A stretch of DNA of 13,725 bases from Actinomycetota bacterium (GCA_018268695.1 JAFDWD010000389.1:1-13725), one strand, 5' to 3'; positions 1 through 6,582 are shown, counted from the first letter of the stretch. Notes: generated from the letters alone by a model not told the origin. Program-made: numbers and translations.

Positions 1-393
1 GCCCGCGCGCGGGCTGGCGCCCGCCGCCCGCACCGGCGGCAGGTCGCGCTCGGCGCCGTCGCCGTCGAACCGGCGCGAGTCGGCGTAGCCCGCCGCCTCG
101 ATCTCGTCGACCAGCGTCGCGTCGACCAGGCCGCCGCTCCGCAGCCCGGCGGTCAGCGCGGCGGCGACGACCCGGCGCATCAGCGGGGAGACGGGGACGA
201 CCGGGCGCGGATCGCGGTTGAGGCACGACAGCTCGCTCTCGGGGTCGAAGCGGGAGAGCGTCAGGTGGGCGTCGAGCAGCGTCGTCCGCGCCTCGCGGAC
301 CGCGGCGAGGGCCGTGTCGGCGTCGCGGTCGACCACCCGCACCGCGCAGCGGCCGCCGAAGCAGTCGAAGGTCCTGCCTACCTCGCGGATCAT
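1..393 (-). CDS. apbE: ApbE-family FAD:protein FMN transferase, N-terminal part (cut by window edge)
   Basis: The reading frame starts at the ATG at 393 and runs open to base 1, so only about the first 131 residues are present. ApbE enzymes transfer FMN from FAD to a Ser/Thr of a target protein. The visible part carries the family's N-terminal signature LSRFDPESELSCLN followed by SPLMRRVV and GLVDATLVDEIEAAGYADSR. Over this stretch about 40 of 69 positions match the complete ApbE at 7420-8397 by eye, so the two are paralogues. There is no signal peptide, so it should be cytoplasmic. The catalytic HxxDPxTG region lies outside the window. The start overlaps the stop of the upstream gene in an ATGA junction (390-393), implying translational coupling. 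Family assignment is firm; intactness cannot be judged. Confidence 0.85.
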   Translation of the reverse strand, partial: MIREVGRTFDCFGGRCAVRVVDRDADTALAAVREARTTLLDAHLTLSRFDPESELSCLNRDPRPVVPVSPLMRRVVAAALTAGLRSGGLVDATLVDEIEAAGYADSRRFDGDGAERDLPPVRAAGASPRAG

Positions 394-863
394 GACTGGC
401 TCGTCACCAGCGGTTCTTCTTCGACGAATTCGGGTTCGACTTCTTCGAATTCCGGTTCCGGCGCCGCTTCTTCGAATTCCGGTTCTGCTTCGACTTCTTC
501 GAATTCGGGTTCGACTTCGGCTTCGTTCGGGGGGCCGAATTCTTCGAATTCGACTTCCGGTTCGGGTTCGACCACTTCGCCGGACGCCCTGACTTCCGGT
601 TCGAGTTCGAGCGTTTCGCGCTTCTTGTGATGGTGCGACTGCTTCACGCTCGCCGTCGTCCGGCCGGTGTTCGACTTCTGCTTGGCGCTCAGCACCGGGT
701 CGTTGCCGGTCGCCATCTGCACGAAGACGATCCCCCACAGGAGGGCGAAGCAGACCAGCGAGAGGGCGACGACGCGGCCGCGCAGGAGGCCGGCGCGGCG
801 CTTCTGGGCGGCGAGCCGCATCCAGGCCTGCCGTTTCAGTTCTCTTTTCTGGATCGGGTCCAT
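390..863 (-). CDS. Single-helix membrane protein with Glu-rich repeat tail, ApbE-coupled
   Basis: 157 residues from the ATG at 863. An in-frame TTG at 890 would add nine residues, but the ATG has a GGAGAG stretch 11 bases upstream and the TTG has no ribosome site. A basic N-terminus is followed by one hydrophobic helix (about residues 31-52), a linker containing SHHHKKRE, and a long acidic low-complexity tail of EPEFEE-type repeats. The tail ends in EPLVTSQS, the same motif as the end of the 7106-7411 protein (EPITTSTS). N-in/C-out topology is likely. No domain is recognised. Its position directly before ApbE, overlapping it by 4 bases, matches the 7106-7411 gene in the second module. I infer a partner or substrate of ApbE. 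All glutamates I read in the tail are GAA, unlike the GAG-rich cytoplasmic genes nearby. Confidence 0.75.
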   Translation of the reverse strand: MDPIQKRELKRQAWMRLAAQKRRAGLLRGRVVALSLVCFALLWGIVFVQMATGNDPVLSAKQKSNTGRTTASVKQSHHHKKRETLELEPEVRASGEVVEPEPEVEFEEFGPPNEAEVEPEFEEVEAEPEFEEAAPEPEFEEVEPEFVEEEPLVTSQS

Positions 864-919
864 GTCTCGAGGATCTCTCCGTTTCGCCAAGCCGCCCTAA
901 CGGCAGCCTGTGAATTCCC

Positions 920-1558
920 TTAGAGCCACGCCTTGCCGGCCGACAGGGCGAGGAAGCCGAGGGCAACGCCCGCGACGATCGACGCGGCGAGCAGGCTCGC
1001 CCGCAGGCCGGCGCCCGCCAGGCGCGCCTCACGTGGGCCGGTCCGCCGCCAGTCGGCGCTCGCCAGCCGCGGCAGCTCCAGCAGGTGTCCGAGCACGTGC
1101 AGCGCCATCAGCGCGATCCAGGCGATGAAGCTCGCCTTGTGGGCGAAGATCAGGGTGTTGCTCGGCGGCCCGGCGAAGATCAGCGCGACCCCGGTGCCGA
1201 ACAGGGCGATCGTGGTGAGGACGACGCCGGGGGCGAGGAAGCGCAGGATCGTCGGCGGCGGCCCCTTGCGCACGTAGGCCTCGTCGTGGGTGTAGTAGCG
1301 GGCGAAGCGGTAGCCGGTGCTGCCCAGCTTCAGCGCCACCGGCGGGATCAGCAGCAGGCCGATGAACATGTGCGGGCCGAGCAGCTGGCCGATGAAGGGG
1401 ATCGTCACGCCCTCGGCGGCGAGCAGGACCAGGAGGGCGACGGCGACGGCGCCGGTGAGGCGGGCGTTTCCGGCGACTCCGCCGGTGTGAGGGGCGACGC
1501 GGCGCTCGGCGCGGGAGCCACGGAGAGTGGCTGCTTGGGAGTCGAACATGACGACCAT
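920..1558 (-). CDS. Multi-helix membrane protein, probable b-type cytochrome (DUF4405/cytochrome b561-like)
   Basis: 212 residues with about five hydrophobic helices (roughly 34-56, 60-80, 104-128, 136-159, 186-208). Histidines sit within or at the ends of helices: H63 (GPHMF), H140 (FAHKA), and H154 and H158 (LHVLGH). Such pairs are typical of haem-b-binding four-helix bundles, but I do not recognise a specific family with certainty. It lies 59 bases after the histidine kinase and upstream of the acidic single-helix protein and ApbE, so it is probably the membrane electron carrier of that module, analogous to the ferric-reductase-like protein at 8394-9011. The start is uncertain: ATG 1558 and ATG 1549 are both in frame, and neither has a good ribosome site. 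The clear AGGGAG upstream is spaced for an out-of-frame ATG at 1574. Confidence 0.7.
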   Translation of the reverse strand: MVVMFDSQAATLRGSRAERRVAPHTGGVAGNARLTGAVAVALLVLLAAEGVTIPFIGQLLGPHMFIGLLLIPPVALKLGSTGYRFARYYTHDEAYVRKGPPPTILRFLAPGVVLTTIALFGTGVALIFAGPPSNTLIFAHKASFIAWIALMALHVLGHLLELPRLASADWRRTGPREARLAGAGLRASLLAASIVAGVALGFLALSAGKAWL

Positions 1559-1595
1559 GCTCGGCGCCGGGCATGGGTACTCCCTAAGCGGTCGG

Positions 1596-1609
1596 TGAGA
1601 TTCTTCTCA
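1596..1609. promoter_or_regulatory. Inverted repeat TGAGA-N4-TCTCA, candidate operator
   Basis: A 14-bp inverted repeat (tgaga ttct tctca) lies 38 bases upstream of the membrane protein start at 1558 and just after the kinase stop. The same TGAGA-N4-TCTCA arms recur at 12485-12498 upstream of the cupredoxin gene. This could be a repressor or activator site; a five-bp stem is short for a terminator. No known regulator is assigned. Confidence 0.35.
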
Positions 1610-1617
1610 TCTTCCCC

Positions 1618-2742
1618 TCAGGGCGCGCCGCGCAGCGGCAGCTCGAAGCTGACCCGGGCGCCGCCGAGCGGCGATTCGTCGGCGCGGATCGTGCCGCCGT
1701 GGGCCTCGACGATCCCCCGCGCGATCGACAGCCCGAGGCCGGAGCCGCCGGCCGAGCGGGCGCGCCCGGCGTCGGAGCGGTGGAAGCGGTCGAAGACGCG
1801 CTCGCGCTCGGCGGGCGGGATGCCGGGGCCGTCGTCGTCGACGTCGACTCGCAGGCGCCCCGCCGTGGCGGTCGAGGAGACGTGGACGGTCCCGTCGGCG
1901 CCGGCGTGGCGGCGGGCGTTCTCGACCAGGTTGCGGACGACGCGGGCGAGCATGTCGGGATCGGCGTCGATCCGGCCGGGGGCGAGCGTGCCGACCTCGG
2001 CGCCGCCGGGGGCGGCGGTGACCGCCTCGCGCAGGAAGCGCTCCGCGTCGAGCTCCCGCCGCGCGGGCCCGACGCCCTCGTCGAGCCGCGCCAGCGCCAG
2101 CATCTCCTCGACCAGCCGTTCGACCCGCGCCAGCTCCGCCAGCGTCGCCGCCTCGACCCGGTGCACGTCGGCGGCGTCGGGGTCGGGGTCGCGCGCCAGC
2201 ACTTCGATCTGGCCGCGGATCGCGGTCAACGGACTGCGCAGCTCGTGGGAGGCGTCGGAGACGAAGCCGCGCTGGCGGGCGAAGGCGTCCTCGAGCCGGT
2301 CGAGCATGCGGTCGAAGGACTCGCCGAGGACGCGCAGCTCCGCCGCGGCGGCCGGGTCGACCCTGATCCGCGGGCTGAGGTCGCCGGCGTCGACCTCCGC
2401 GGCGGTAGCGGCGAATCGCCGCAGCGGTGCCGCCGCGCGCGCGGCGACCAGGTAGCCGGCGAGGAGGGCGGCGAGGAGGGCGACGGCGCCGACGAGGAAG
2501 AAGGTGTTCTGGACGTCGGAGCGCGCGTCCTCGATCGGCGACTCTCCGTCGCTCTCGTGTTCGCCCGTAGGGGGCCGTTCTTTGTCCGCCTCCTGTCGCT
2601 CCTCCCGATTGATCACGCTCTGCTCGCGCGACATCTGGGCGTGGACCGTGACGAAGACGATCGCGAACGCCAGCACGACGATCGCGCCGAAGGAGAGCGT
2701 CAGCCGGCCGCGCAGGCCGAGTCGCTCCCAGCGCGTCCTCAT
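1618..2742 (-). CDS. Sensor histidine kinase, module 1
   Basis: 374 residues, inner-membrane sensor kinase of the OmpR-partner type. Helix 1 is at about 14-34, a short highly charged extracytoplasmic loop of about 45 residues follows, and helix 2 is at about 80-102. A HAMP segment with APLRRF follows. The HisKA H-box is FVSDASHELRSPLTAIRG, with H166 the phospho-acceptor. The ATPase domain has the N-box RNLVENARRH (N275), G1 DDDGPGI (about 302-308), F-box FDRFHRSD, and G2 GSGLGLSIA. All catalytic motifs are intact. The start overlaps the stop of the response regulator (ATGA at 2739-2742), so the two are translationally coupled and are a cognate pair. The loop is too small for a large ligand-binding domain, so the signal may be sensed in the membrane or through a partner. 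The signal is unknown. Confidence 0.95.
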   Translation of the reverse strand: MRTRWERLGLRGRLTLSFGAIVVLAFAIVFVTVHAQMSREQSVINREERQEADKERPPTGEHESDGESPIEDARSDVQNTFFLVGAVALLAALLAGYLVAARAAAPLRRFAATAAEVDAGDLSPRIRVDPAAAAELRVLGESFDRMLDRLEDAFARQRGFVSDASHELRSPLTAIRGQIEVLARDPDPDAADVHRVEAATLAELARVERLVEEMLALARLDEGVGPARRELDAERFLREAVTAAPGGAEVGTLAPGRIDADPDMLARVVRNLVENARRHAGADGTVHVSSTATAGRLRVDVDDDGPGIPPAERERVFDRFHRSDAGRARSAGGSGLGLSIARGIVEAHGGTIRADESPLGGARVSFELPLRGAP

Positions 2743-3407
2743 CGCGGCTTCCGCAGGCGGTAGCCGACCGACCGCAGCGTCTCGATCGGGGCGGGCGAGC
2801 CCGGGCGGGCGAGTTTCCGCCGCAGGTAGCCGACGTAGACCTGGACGATGTTGGTCCCCGGGTCGTGGTCGTATCCCCAGACGGCGGAGAGCAGCTCCTC
2901 GCGGGTGCAGACGTGGCCCTCGTTGCGCATCAGGTAGGCGAGCAGGTCGGCCTCGCGCCGCGGCAGCTCGATCGAAGCGCCGTCGCGCTGGGCGGTGCGG
3001 GTGATCAGGTCGAGCCGAATGCCTGCGGCTTCGAGGCTGGTTTCCGAGGCGGCCGAGCGCAACTGTGCCCGAACTCGCGCGAGGAGCTCATCGAAGGCGA
3101 ACGGCTTGGTGACGTAATCGGTGGCGCCGCTGTCGAGCCCCTCGATCCGGTCGGCGACTTCGCCGCGGGCGGTCAGCATGATCACCGGCAGCGCCGGGCG
3201 GACCCGACGCACCCGTGCCAGCACCTCGATCCCGTCGACGCCGGGCAGCATCCGGTCGAGCAGCACCAGGTCGACCTCCGGATCGAGCGCCAGGCGGGCG
3301 CCCGCCTCGCCGTCGCCGGCCACCTCGACCTCGTAGCCCTCGGCGCGCAGTCCGCGCCCGAGGAAGTCGGCGATGCCGGCCTCGTCCTCGACGACCAGGA
3401 TCTTCAT
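2739..3407 (-). CDS. OmpR/PhoB-family response regulator, module 1
   Basis: 222 residues. The receiver domain (about 1-115) has the acidic pair E7/D8, phospho-acceptor D51 (LVLLDRMLPGVDG), T79 and the conserved K101 (DYVTKPF). The C-terminal winged helix (about 130-222) contains LPRREADLLAYL, VCTREELLSAVWG, VQVYVGYLRRKL and ETLRSVGYRL. It is a complete, canonical DNA-binding regulator, first gene of the minus-strand operon. No ribosome site is visible before the ATG. Instead a TACGAT hexamer ends 7 bases upstream of the A, suggesting a leaderless transcript. The divergent 111-bp region to 3519 holds a triple 11-bp-period repeat that I infer is its binding site. Likely targets are its own operon and the divergent small gene. 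Confidence 0.95.
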   Translation of the reverse strand: MKILVVEDEAGIADFLGRGLRAEGYEVEVAGDGEAGARLALDPEVDLVLLDRMLPGVDGIEVLARVRRVRPALPVIMLTARGEVADRIEGLDSGATDYVTKPFAFDELLARVRAQLRSAASETSLEAAGIRLDLITRTAQRDGASIELPRREADLLAYLMRNEGHVCTREELLSAVWGYDHDPGTNIVQVYVGYLRRKLARPGSPAPIETLRSVGYRLRKPR

Positions 3408-3413
3408 CGCGCG

Positions 3414-3419
3414 ATCGTA
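3414..3419 (-). promoter_or_regulatory. Candidate -10 element (TACGAT), leaderless response-regulator gene
   Basis: Read on the minus strand, TACGAT is followed by six bases and then the ATG at 3407. This TANNNT-N6-ATG spacing would place transcription start on the start codon. The same arrangement is seen at 6453-6458 for the second regulator. No clear -35 hexamer is seen. Confidence 0.45.
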
Positions 3420-3441
3420 CGTGGCGAGGCTGAGAGCAAGG

Positions 3442-3470
3442 TTTGCCGCCGCATTGCCGTCCCTTTACCT
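3442..3470. promoter_or_regulatory. Triple direct repeat with 11-bp period, candidate OmpR-family operator
   Basis: Heptamers TTTGCCG (3442), ATTGCCG (3453) and TTTACCT (3464) are separated by exactly four bases each, a period of 11. OmpR/PhoB-type regulators bind head-to-tail to direct repeats of about this period. The site lies between the divergent regulator gene and the 3519 gene, reading toward the latter, and closely resembles the array at 6498-6526. A loose -10 (CAGAAT, 3480-3485) follows at a distance compatible with direct activation of the plus-strand gene. Confidence 0.5.
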
Positions 3471-3518
3471 CCGGCAGCGCAGAATCGAGAGCGTTCCCTC
3501 ACACCCAGGAGGTTTGCG

Positions 3519-3809
3519 ATGAATCGAGATCGACGTGCCAAGGTCGCCGCCGCGGCGACGGTCGTCGGCCTGGCCGCCCTCGGCGGCGTCGCGCTCGGCA
3601 CCAACCACGGCATGGCCCCGACGCTCGGCAGCCCGGTCGCGAGCACCAGCGGCAACGGCCGCGCCCCGATCGTCACCAGCGCAAGCGGCTCGACCACCAC
3701 CACCGCCGCGACGACCGCGACGACCGGCCAGGCGGCCGAAGGTCGACACAACCCGATCGTGACCCGCACCAGCGCGGCCGCGGGTGGTGGGGTGGTGACG
3801 GACGATTGA
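3519..3809 (+). CDS. Small anchored Ser/Thr-rich protein, module 1
   Basis: 96 residues. The ATG at 3519 has a perfect AGGAGG (3507-3512) six bases upstream, which fixes the start. An N-terminal basic segment and one hydrophobic helix (about 9-27, KVAAAATVVGL...) form a signal anchor or uncleaved signal. The rest is Ser/Thr/Ala/Gly-rich. The helix is clearly homologous to that of the 6583-7113 protein (KIAAAATVVGL...), and both genes diverge from a response regulator. It contains the shared peptide twice: APIVTSAS (49-56) and NPIVTRTS (78-85). It ends GGGVVTDD, echoing the -DD ends of the 3986 and 6583 products. No catalytic domain is seen. Probably secreted or surface-exposed and controlled by the adjacent regulator. 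I infer a redox-carrier or ApbE-substrate role only from context. Confidence 0.75.
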   Translation: MNRDRRAKVAAAATVVGLAALGGVALGTNHGMAPTLGSPVASTSGNGRAPIVTSASGSTTTTAATTATTGQAAEGRHNPIVTRTSAAAGGGVVTDD

Positions 3810-3860
3810 GGTCGGGGCCCGGCGTACGACCCGGCCCGACGCGCCTTCCCTCACATCACC

Positions 3861-3981
3861 CGGCCGTCTCGGCCACGGCCACAGCCAGCCAGCCCCCTGC
3901 ACGCTTGTCTCGCATAGCGAGACAAGCGTGCAGGGGGCCGTGGCCGAGACGGCCGTGTTTGTCGCCACGCCTTGCGTCCCT
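3861..3981. repeat. Dispersed long-hairpin repeat, copy 1
   Basis: A perfect 22-bp inverted repeat (3892-3913 and 3917-3938) has a three-base ATA loop. It is enclosed by a second inverted pair of 20 bp (3861-3880 and 3936-3955), and followed by a tail ending ACGCCTTGCGTCCCT (3967-3981). A second copy with the same stem, flank and tail lies at 12537-12625. Here it sits between two converging genes, where it could act as a bidirectional terminator or RNA-processing element. It contains no coding sequence I can support. A REP/MITE-like family is likely. Confidence 0.8.
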
Positions 3982-3985
3982 GGCC

Positions 3986-4369
3986 TCAGTCGTCCGGTCC
4001 GCCCCCGCCCGCGCCGCCGCCGTCCCCACCTTCGCCACCGCTTTCGTCGTCCCCGGATGACGTTTCCGCGGGGACTTCGGCCGGGGGTTCCGCTTCGGTT
4101 TCGAGTTCGGCCGGTTCGGTCCCTTCCGCCGGGGGCGTCGTTTCCGTCGCCTTGCCTTCCTTGCCAGCGCCGCTCTCTTCTGACTTCTTCTGGCCGCGCT
4201 TGGTCGCCGGGGTGATCGGGGGGGCCAGGGTGTCGCCGGCGGAGACGGATTCGGAGGCGATGCCGATCTGTTGGCTTGCCAGGCGGCTGGCGCCGAGGGC
4301 GACGGCGGCGGCGATGATCAGGCCGAGGAGGGCGAGGGCGACCCAGCGCAGGGTCGTCGGCAGCTTCAT
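3986..4369 (-). CDS. Single-helix protein with acidic, Gly-rich tail in the second two-component operon
   Basis: 127 residues starting at ATG 4369, which overlaps the kinase stop as ATGA (4366-4369). A longer frame upstream is only kinase coding sequence in another frame. One hydrophobic helix (about 9-27, WVALALLGLIIAAAVALGA) is followed by a segment with SAGDTLAPPITPATK, a Glu/Pro-rich stretch, and a Gly/Asp-rich end GGGGPDD. N-in/C-out topology is likely. It resembles the acidic-tail protein at 390-863 in layout but lacks the TSxS motif. As third gene of a regulator-kinase operon it may be an accessory to sensing, or an exported product under the same control. No domain is recognised. Glu codons are mostly GAA, unlike the kinase beside it. 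Confidence 0.7.
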   Translation of the reverse strand: MKLPTTLRWVALALLGLIIAAAVALGASRLASQQIGIASESVSAGDTLAPPITPATKRGQKKSEESGAGKEGKATETTPPAEGTEPAELETEAEPPAEVPAETSSGDDESGGEGGDGGGAGGGGPDD

Positions 4370-5691
4370 CGCGTCACCTCGATCGTCGCGCGGAGGCCGC
4401 CGCCCTCGCGCGGGGTGAGGGTGACGTCGCCGTCCCACTGGCGGGCCAGCTCGCGGGCGATCGCCAGGCCGAGGCCGGTCCCGGTCGGGCCGCCTTGGCC
4501 GGCGCTGCCGCGGCGGAAGCGCTCGAAGATCGCCTCCTCCTCGCCGGTCGCGAGGCCGGGGCCACGGTCGAGCACGGCGATCTCGCCCGGCGCCGCGTCG
4601 ATCGTCACGGTCGAGCCGCCCGGGGAGTAGAGGAGGGCGTTCTCGACCAGGGCGTCGAGGGCGCGGTCGAGGTCGGGCGGAGCGATCCAGCCGGTCGCAC
4701 CGTCGCCGTCGCGCCCGAGCTCGAGTCCCACGCCACGTTGCGCGGCGGTCGCGCCCCAGCGCTCTGTCGCGCGGCGGGCGACGTCGGCGAGGTCGACCCG
4801 CTCGCCGGGCAGGTCGTGCTCGCCCGCGCGGCTCAAGATCAACAGCTCGTCGACCATGTGGGAGAGGCGGTCGATCTCGGCCATCGCCGCGTCGACCTCG
4901 GCCTCGACCGACGGGTCGTCGCGGAAGCGATCGCCGAGCGCCTCGAGGCGCAGTCGCAGCCCGGTCAGCGGCGTGCGCAGCTGGTGGGACGCGTCGGCGA
5001 CGAAATCCTGCTGCACCCGCAGCAACCTCCGCACCCGTCCCGTCATCTCGTTGAAGGTGCGGGCGAGGGAGCGCTGCTCGGCGCTGCCTTCGACCACCGC
5101 CTCGACCTCGAGGTCGCCGCCGGCGACGCGGCGCGCGGTGCGGTCGAGGCGCCGGATCGGCCGCGCGATCTGGGCGGCGATCAGCCAGCCGACGACGAGA
5201 CCCATGGCGAGGACGATCGCGGCGAGCGCCGCGACGTCGAGGATCGAGGCGCGGACCGCGCGGTTGACGGCGGCGACGCTCTGGGTGATCCGCACCGCCC
5301 CGCGCGGCCGGCCGTGCTCGAACACCGGCACCGAGGTGGCGAGAATCTCGGTGCCGAGCGTTTCGCTCGAGCGGGTGATCTGCTCGCCGTGCCCGCGCAG
5401 GGCGCTGCGCACCTCGGGCCGGTCCGCGTAGCTCGTCCCGACCGGCTCTCCCGCCGAGTCGGCCAGCAGGCGCCCGGAGGCATCGACGACGATCACCCGT
5501 CCCCGCACGCTTTCGGCCGAGTTGCGGGCGAGGCGGTCGAGGACGCGCACGCGCGGCGGTTCGATCAGCTCGGCGGCCGAGGTGGCGACGACCTGCGCCT
5601 GGCTCTGGGCCTGGCCACGGACCTCCGAGTTGACCCGGTCCCGCAGGCTCAGCGCCAACGGCACGCCGAGCGCGATCAGCGCCAGCAGCAA
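4366..5691 (-). CDS. Sensor histidine kinase, module 2
   Basis: 441 residues from an in-frame TTG at 5691. The open frame continues upstream to about 5733 and would complete the first helix (VSLRALLLLALAYVLLLALIALGVPL). A strong GGAGGGAG stands seven bases before 5733, but that codon is GTA, so the true start is unresolved. The protein has helix 1, an extracytoplasmic sensor region of about 125 residues (fold not identified; contains RGRVIVVDASGRLLADS, PAS/Cache-like), helix 2 (about 148-172), and HAMP (ARPIRRLD). The H-box is DFVADASHQLRTPL with H236; N-box ALVENALLYS with N351; G1 LDRGPGL; F-box IFERFRRG; G2 GTGLGLAIA. Catalytic motifs are complete. It pairs with the regulator at 5730-6446 and is coupled to the 3986 gene downstream. 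Confidence 0.93.
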   Translation of the reverse strand: MLLALIALGVPLALSLRDRVNSEVRGQAQSQAQVVATSAAELIEPPRVRVLDRLARNSAESVRGRVIVVDASGRLLADSAGEPVGTSYADRPEVRSALRGHGEQITRSSETLGTEILATSVPVFEHGRPRGAVRITQSVAAVNRAVRASILDVAALAAIVLAMGLVVGWLIAAQIARPIRRLDRTARRVAGGDLEVEAVVEGSAEQRSLARTFNEMTGRVRRLLRVQQDFVADASHQLRTPLTGLRLRLEALGDRFRDDPSVEAEVDAAMAEIDRLSHMVDELLILSRAGEHDLPGERVDLADVARRATERWGATAAQRGVGLELGRDGDGATGWIAPPDLDRALDALVENALLYSPGGSTVTIDAAPGEIAVLDRGPGLATGEEEAIFERFRRGSAGQGGPTGTGLGLAIARELARQWDGDVTLTPREGGGLRATIEVTR

Positions 5692-5729
5692 GACGTAGGC
5701 GAGGGCCAGGAGCAGTAGGGCACGGAGGC

Positions 5730-6446
5730 TTACGGCCCCTCTCCCTCCGGGGCGACCAGGCGGAAGCCGACGCCGCGCACCGTCTCGATATAGGCGGGGT
5801 CGGCGGCCTCGTCGCCGAGCTTGCGGCGCAGCCAGCCGATGTGGACGTCGAGGGTCTTGGTCGAGCCGAACCAGTTGGTGTCCCAGACCCGCGACATCAG
5901 GTCCTCGCGGGTGACGACCTCGCCGCGGTGGCGCAGCAGCTCGGCGAGCAGGTCGAACTCCTTGCGCGAAAGGTCGAGCGGGCGGTCGCCGACGCGCGCG
6001 GTGCGGGCGGCGGGGTCGAGCTCCAGCGCGCCCGCGCGCAGCGGGCCGCGGGCCATCGGCTCGACCGGGCCGGCGCGCCGCAGGACGGCGCGGATGCGGG
6101 AGATCACCTCGGCGGCGCTGAATGGCATGACCACGTAGTCGTCGGCGCCGAGCTCGAGGCCGACGATCTTGTCGGTCTCGGTGCCGCGCGCGGTGAGCAT
6201 CACGATCGGGACCTCGGAGCGCCGCCGCAGGTCCCGGCAGACATCACGGCCGTCGCCGTCGGGCAGCCTCAGGTCGAGCATCACCAGGTCGGGCTCCGCC
6301 GATTCGGCGAGCTCCAGCGCGCCCGCCGCGGTGCCGGTGACGATCGGCTCGAAGCCCGCGCGGCGAAGAGCCTCGGCGAACGGGAGCGCGATCGACTCCT
6401 CGTCCTCGACGACGAGGATGCGCGGGGCCTTGACAGCGGTTGCCAT
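5730..6446 (-). CDS. OmpR-family response regulator lacking the conserved receiver lysine, module 2
   Basis: 238 residues. The receiver domain (about 8-122) has E14/D15, D58 (LVMLDLRLPDGDG) and T85 (VMLTARG). The motif normally reading DYVTKPF is DYVVMPFS, with Met107 replacing the invariant lysine (codon ATG at 6128-6126). The DNA-binding winged helix (about 135-238) is intact: LSRKEFDLLAELL, VTREDLMSRVWD, KTLDVHIGWLRRKLG, ETVRGVGFRL. The lysine normally couples phosphorylation to conformational change, so this regulator may signal atypically. It is first in the RR-kinase-3986 operon. A TACATT six bases before the ATG suggests a leaderless start, like the first regulator. The divergent region holds the 6498-6526 repeats. 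Family is certain; the effect of K-to-M is inference. Confidence 0.95.
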   Translation of the reverse strand: MATAVKAPRILVVEDEESIALPFAEALRRAGFEPIVTGTAAGALELAESAEPDLVMLDLRLPDGDGRDVCRDLRRRSEVPIVMLTARGTETDKIVGLELGADDYVVMPFSAAEVISRIRAVLRRAGPVEPMARGPLRAGALELDPAARTARVGDRPLDLSRKEFDLLAELLRHRGEVVTREDLMSRVWDTNWFGSTKTLDVHIGWLRRKLGDEAADPAYIETVRGVGFRLVAPEGEGP

Positions 6447-6452
6447 GGACCG

Positions 6453-6458
6453 AATGTA
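6453..6458 (-). promoter_or_regulatory. Candidate -10 element (TACATT), leaderless response-regulator gene
   Basis: On the minus strand TACATT is followed by six bases and then the ATG at 6446, the same TANNNT-N6-ATG arrangement as at 3414-3419. No ribosome-binding sequence is visible, which supports a leaderless transcript. Confidence 0.45.
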
Positions 6459-6497
6459 GCCCGGCGGACGCCTGATCTTGGGGGTTTCTCCACAGAT

Positions 6498-6526
6498 TTT
6501 GCCGGGGCTTTACCCGGTCCTTTCCT
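6498..6526. promoter_or_regulatory. Triple direct repeat with 11-bp period, second candidate OmpR-family operator
   Basis: TTTGCCG (6498), TTTACCC (6509) and CTTTCCT (6520) occur with exact 11-bp period and four-base spacers, in the divergent 136-bp region between the regulator and the six-gene electron-transfer operon. The pattern matches 3442-3470 in unit length, period, orientation and sequence. The last unit overlaps where a -35 would lie for the CAAGAT hexamer at 6547, consistent with activator-dependent transcription of the plus-strand operon. Confidence 0.5.
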
Positions 6527-6544
6527 CCCCTTGGGAGGCCCCCT

Positions 6545-6559
6545 CGCAAGATGGCCGCA
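6545..6559 (+). promoter_or_regulatory. Candidate core promoter, 15 bases identical to that at 10913
   Basis: CGCAAGATGGCCGCA occurs identically at 6545-6559 and 10913-10927. If CAAGAT is the -10, transcription would begin at about the final A (6559). That gives a 24-base leader carrying GAGGAG (6572-6577) before the GTG start at 6583. The -35 position has no clear hexamer and is partly covered by the direct repeats. Confidence 0.4.
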
Positions 6560-6582
6560 CACCCGATCCGCGAGGAGCAGAC

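Noticed and set aside
1029..1574. 181-residue minus-strand frame with a good ribosome site
   Set aside because: Pro/Arg/His-rich sequence without domains, overlapping a clear membrane protein in another frame; kept only as a start-region oddity.
1085..2455. Long plus-strand open frame over the kinase gene
   Set aside because: Arg/Ser/Ala-rich shadow of the minus-strand kinase and cytochrome-like genes, whose motifs are intact in the other frame.
3861..3981. CRISPR repeat or insertion-sequence end
   Set aside because: Only two copies about 8.6 kb apart, no spacer array, no transposase and no target-site duplication visible; better described as a dispersed hairpin repeat.
6447..6582. FMN riboswitch before the ApbE operon
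   Set aside because: The region is too short for the six-helix aptamer and none of its conserved elements is recognisable; the direct repeats explain it better.
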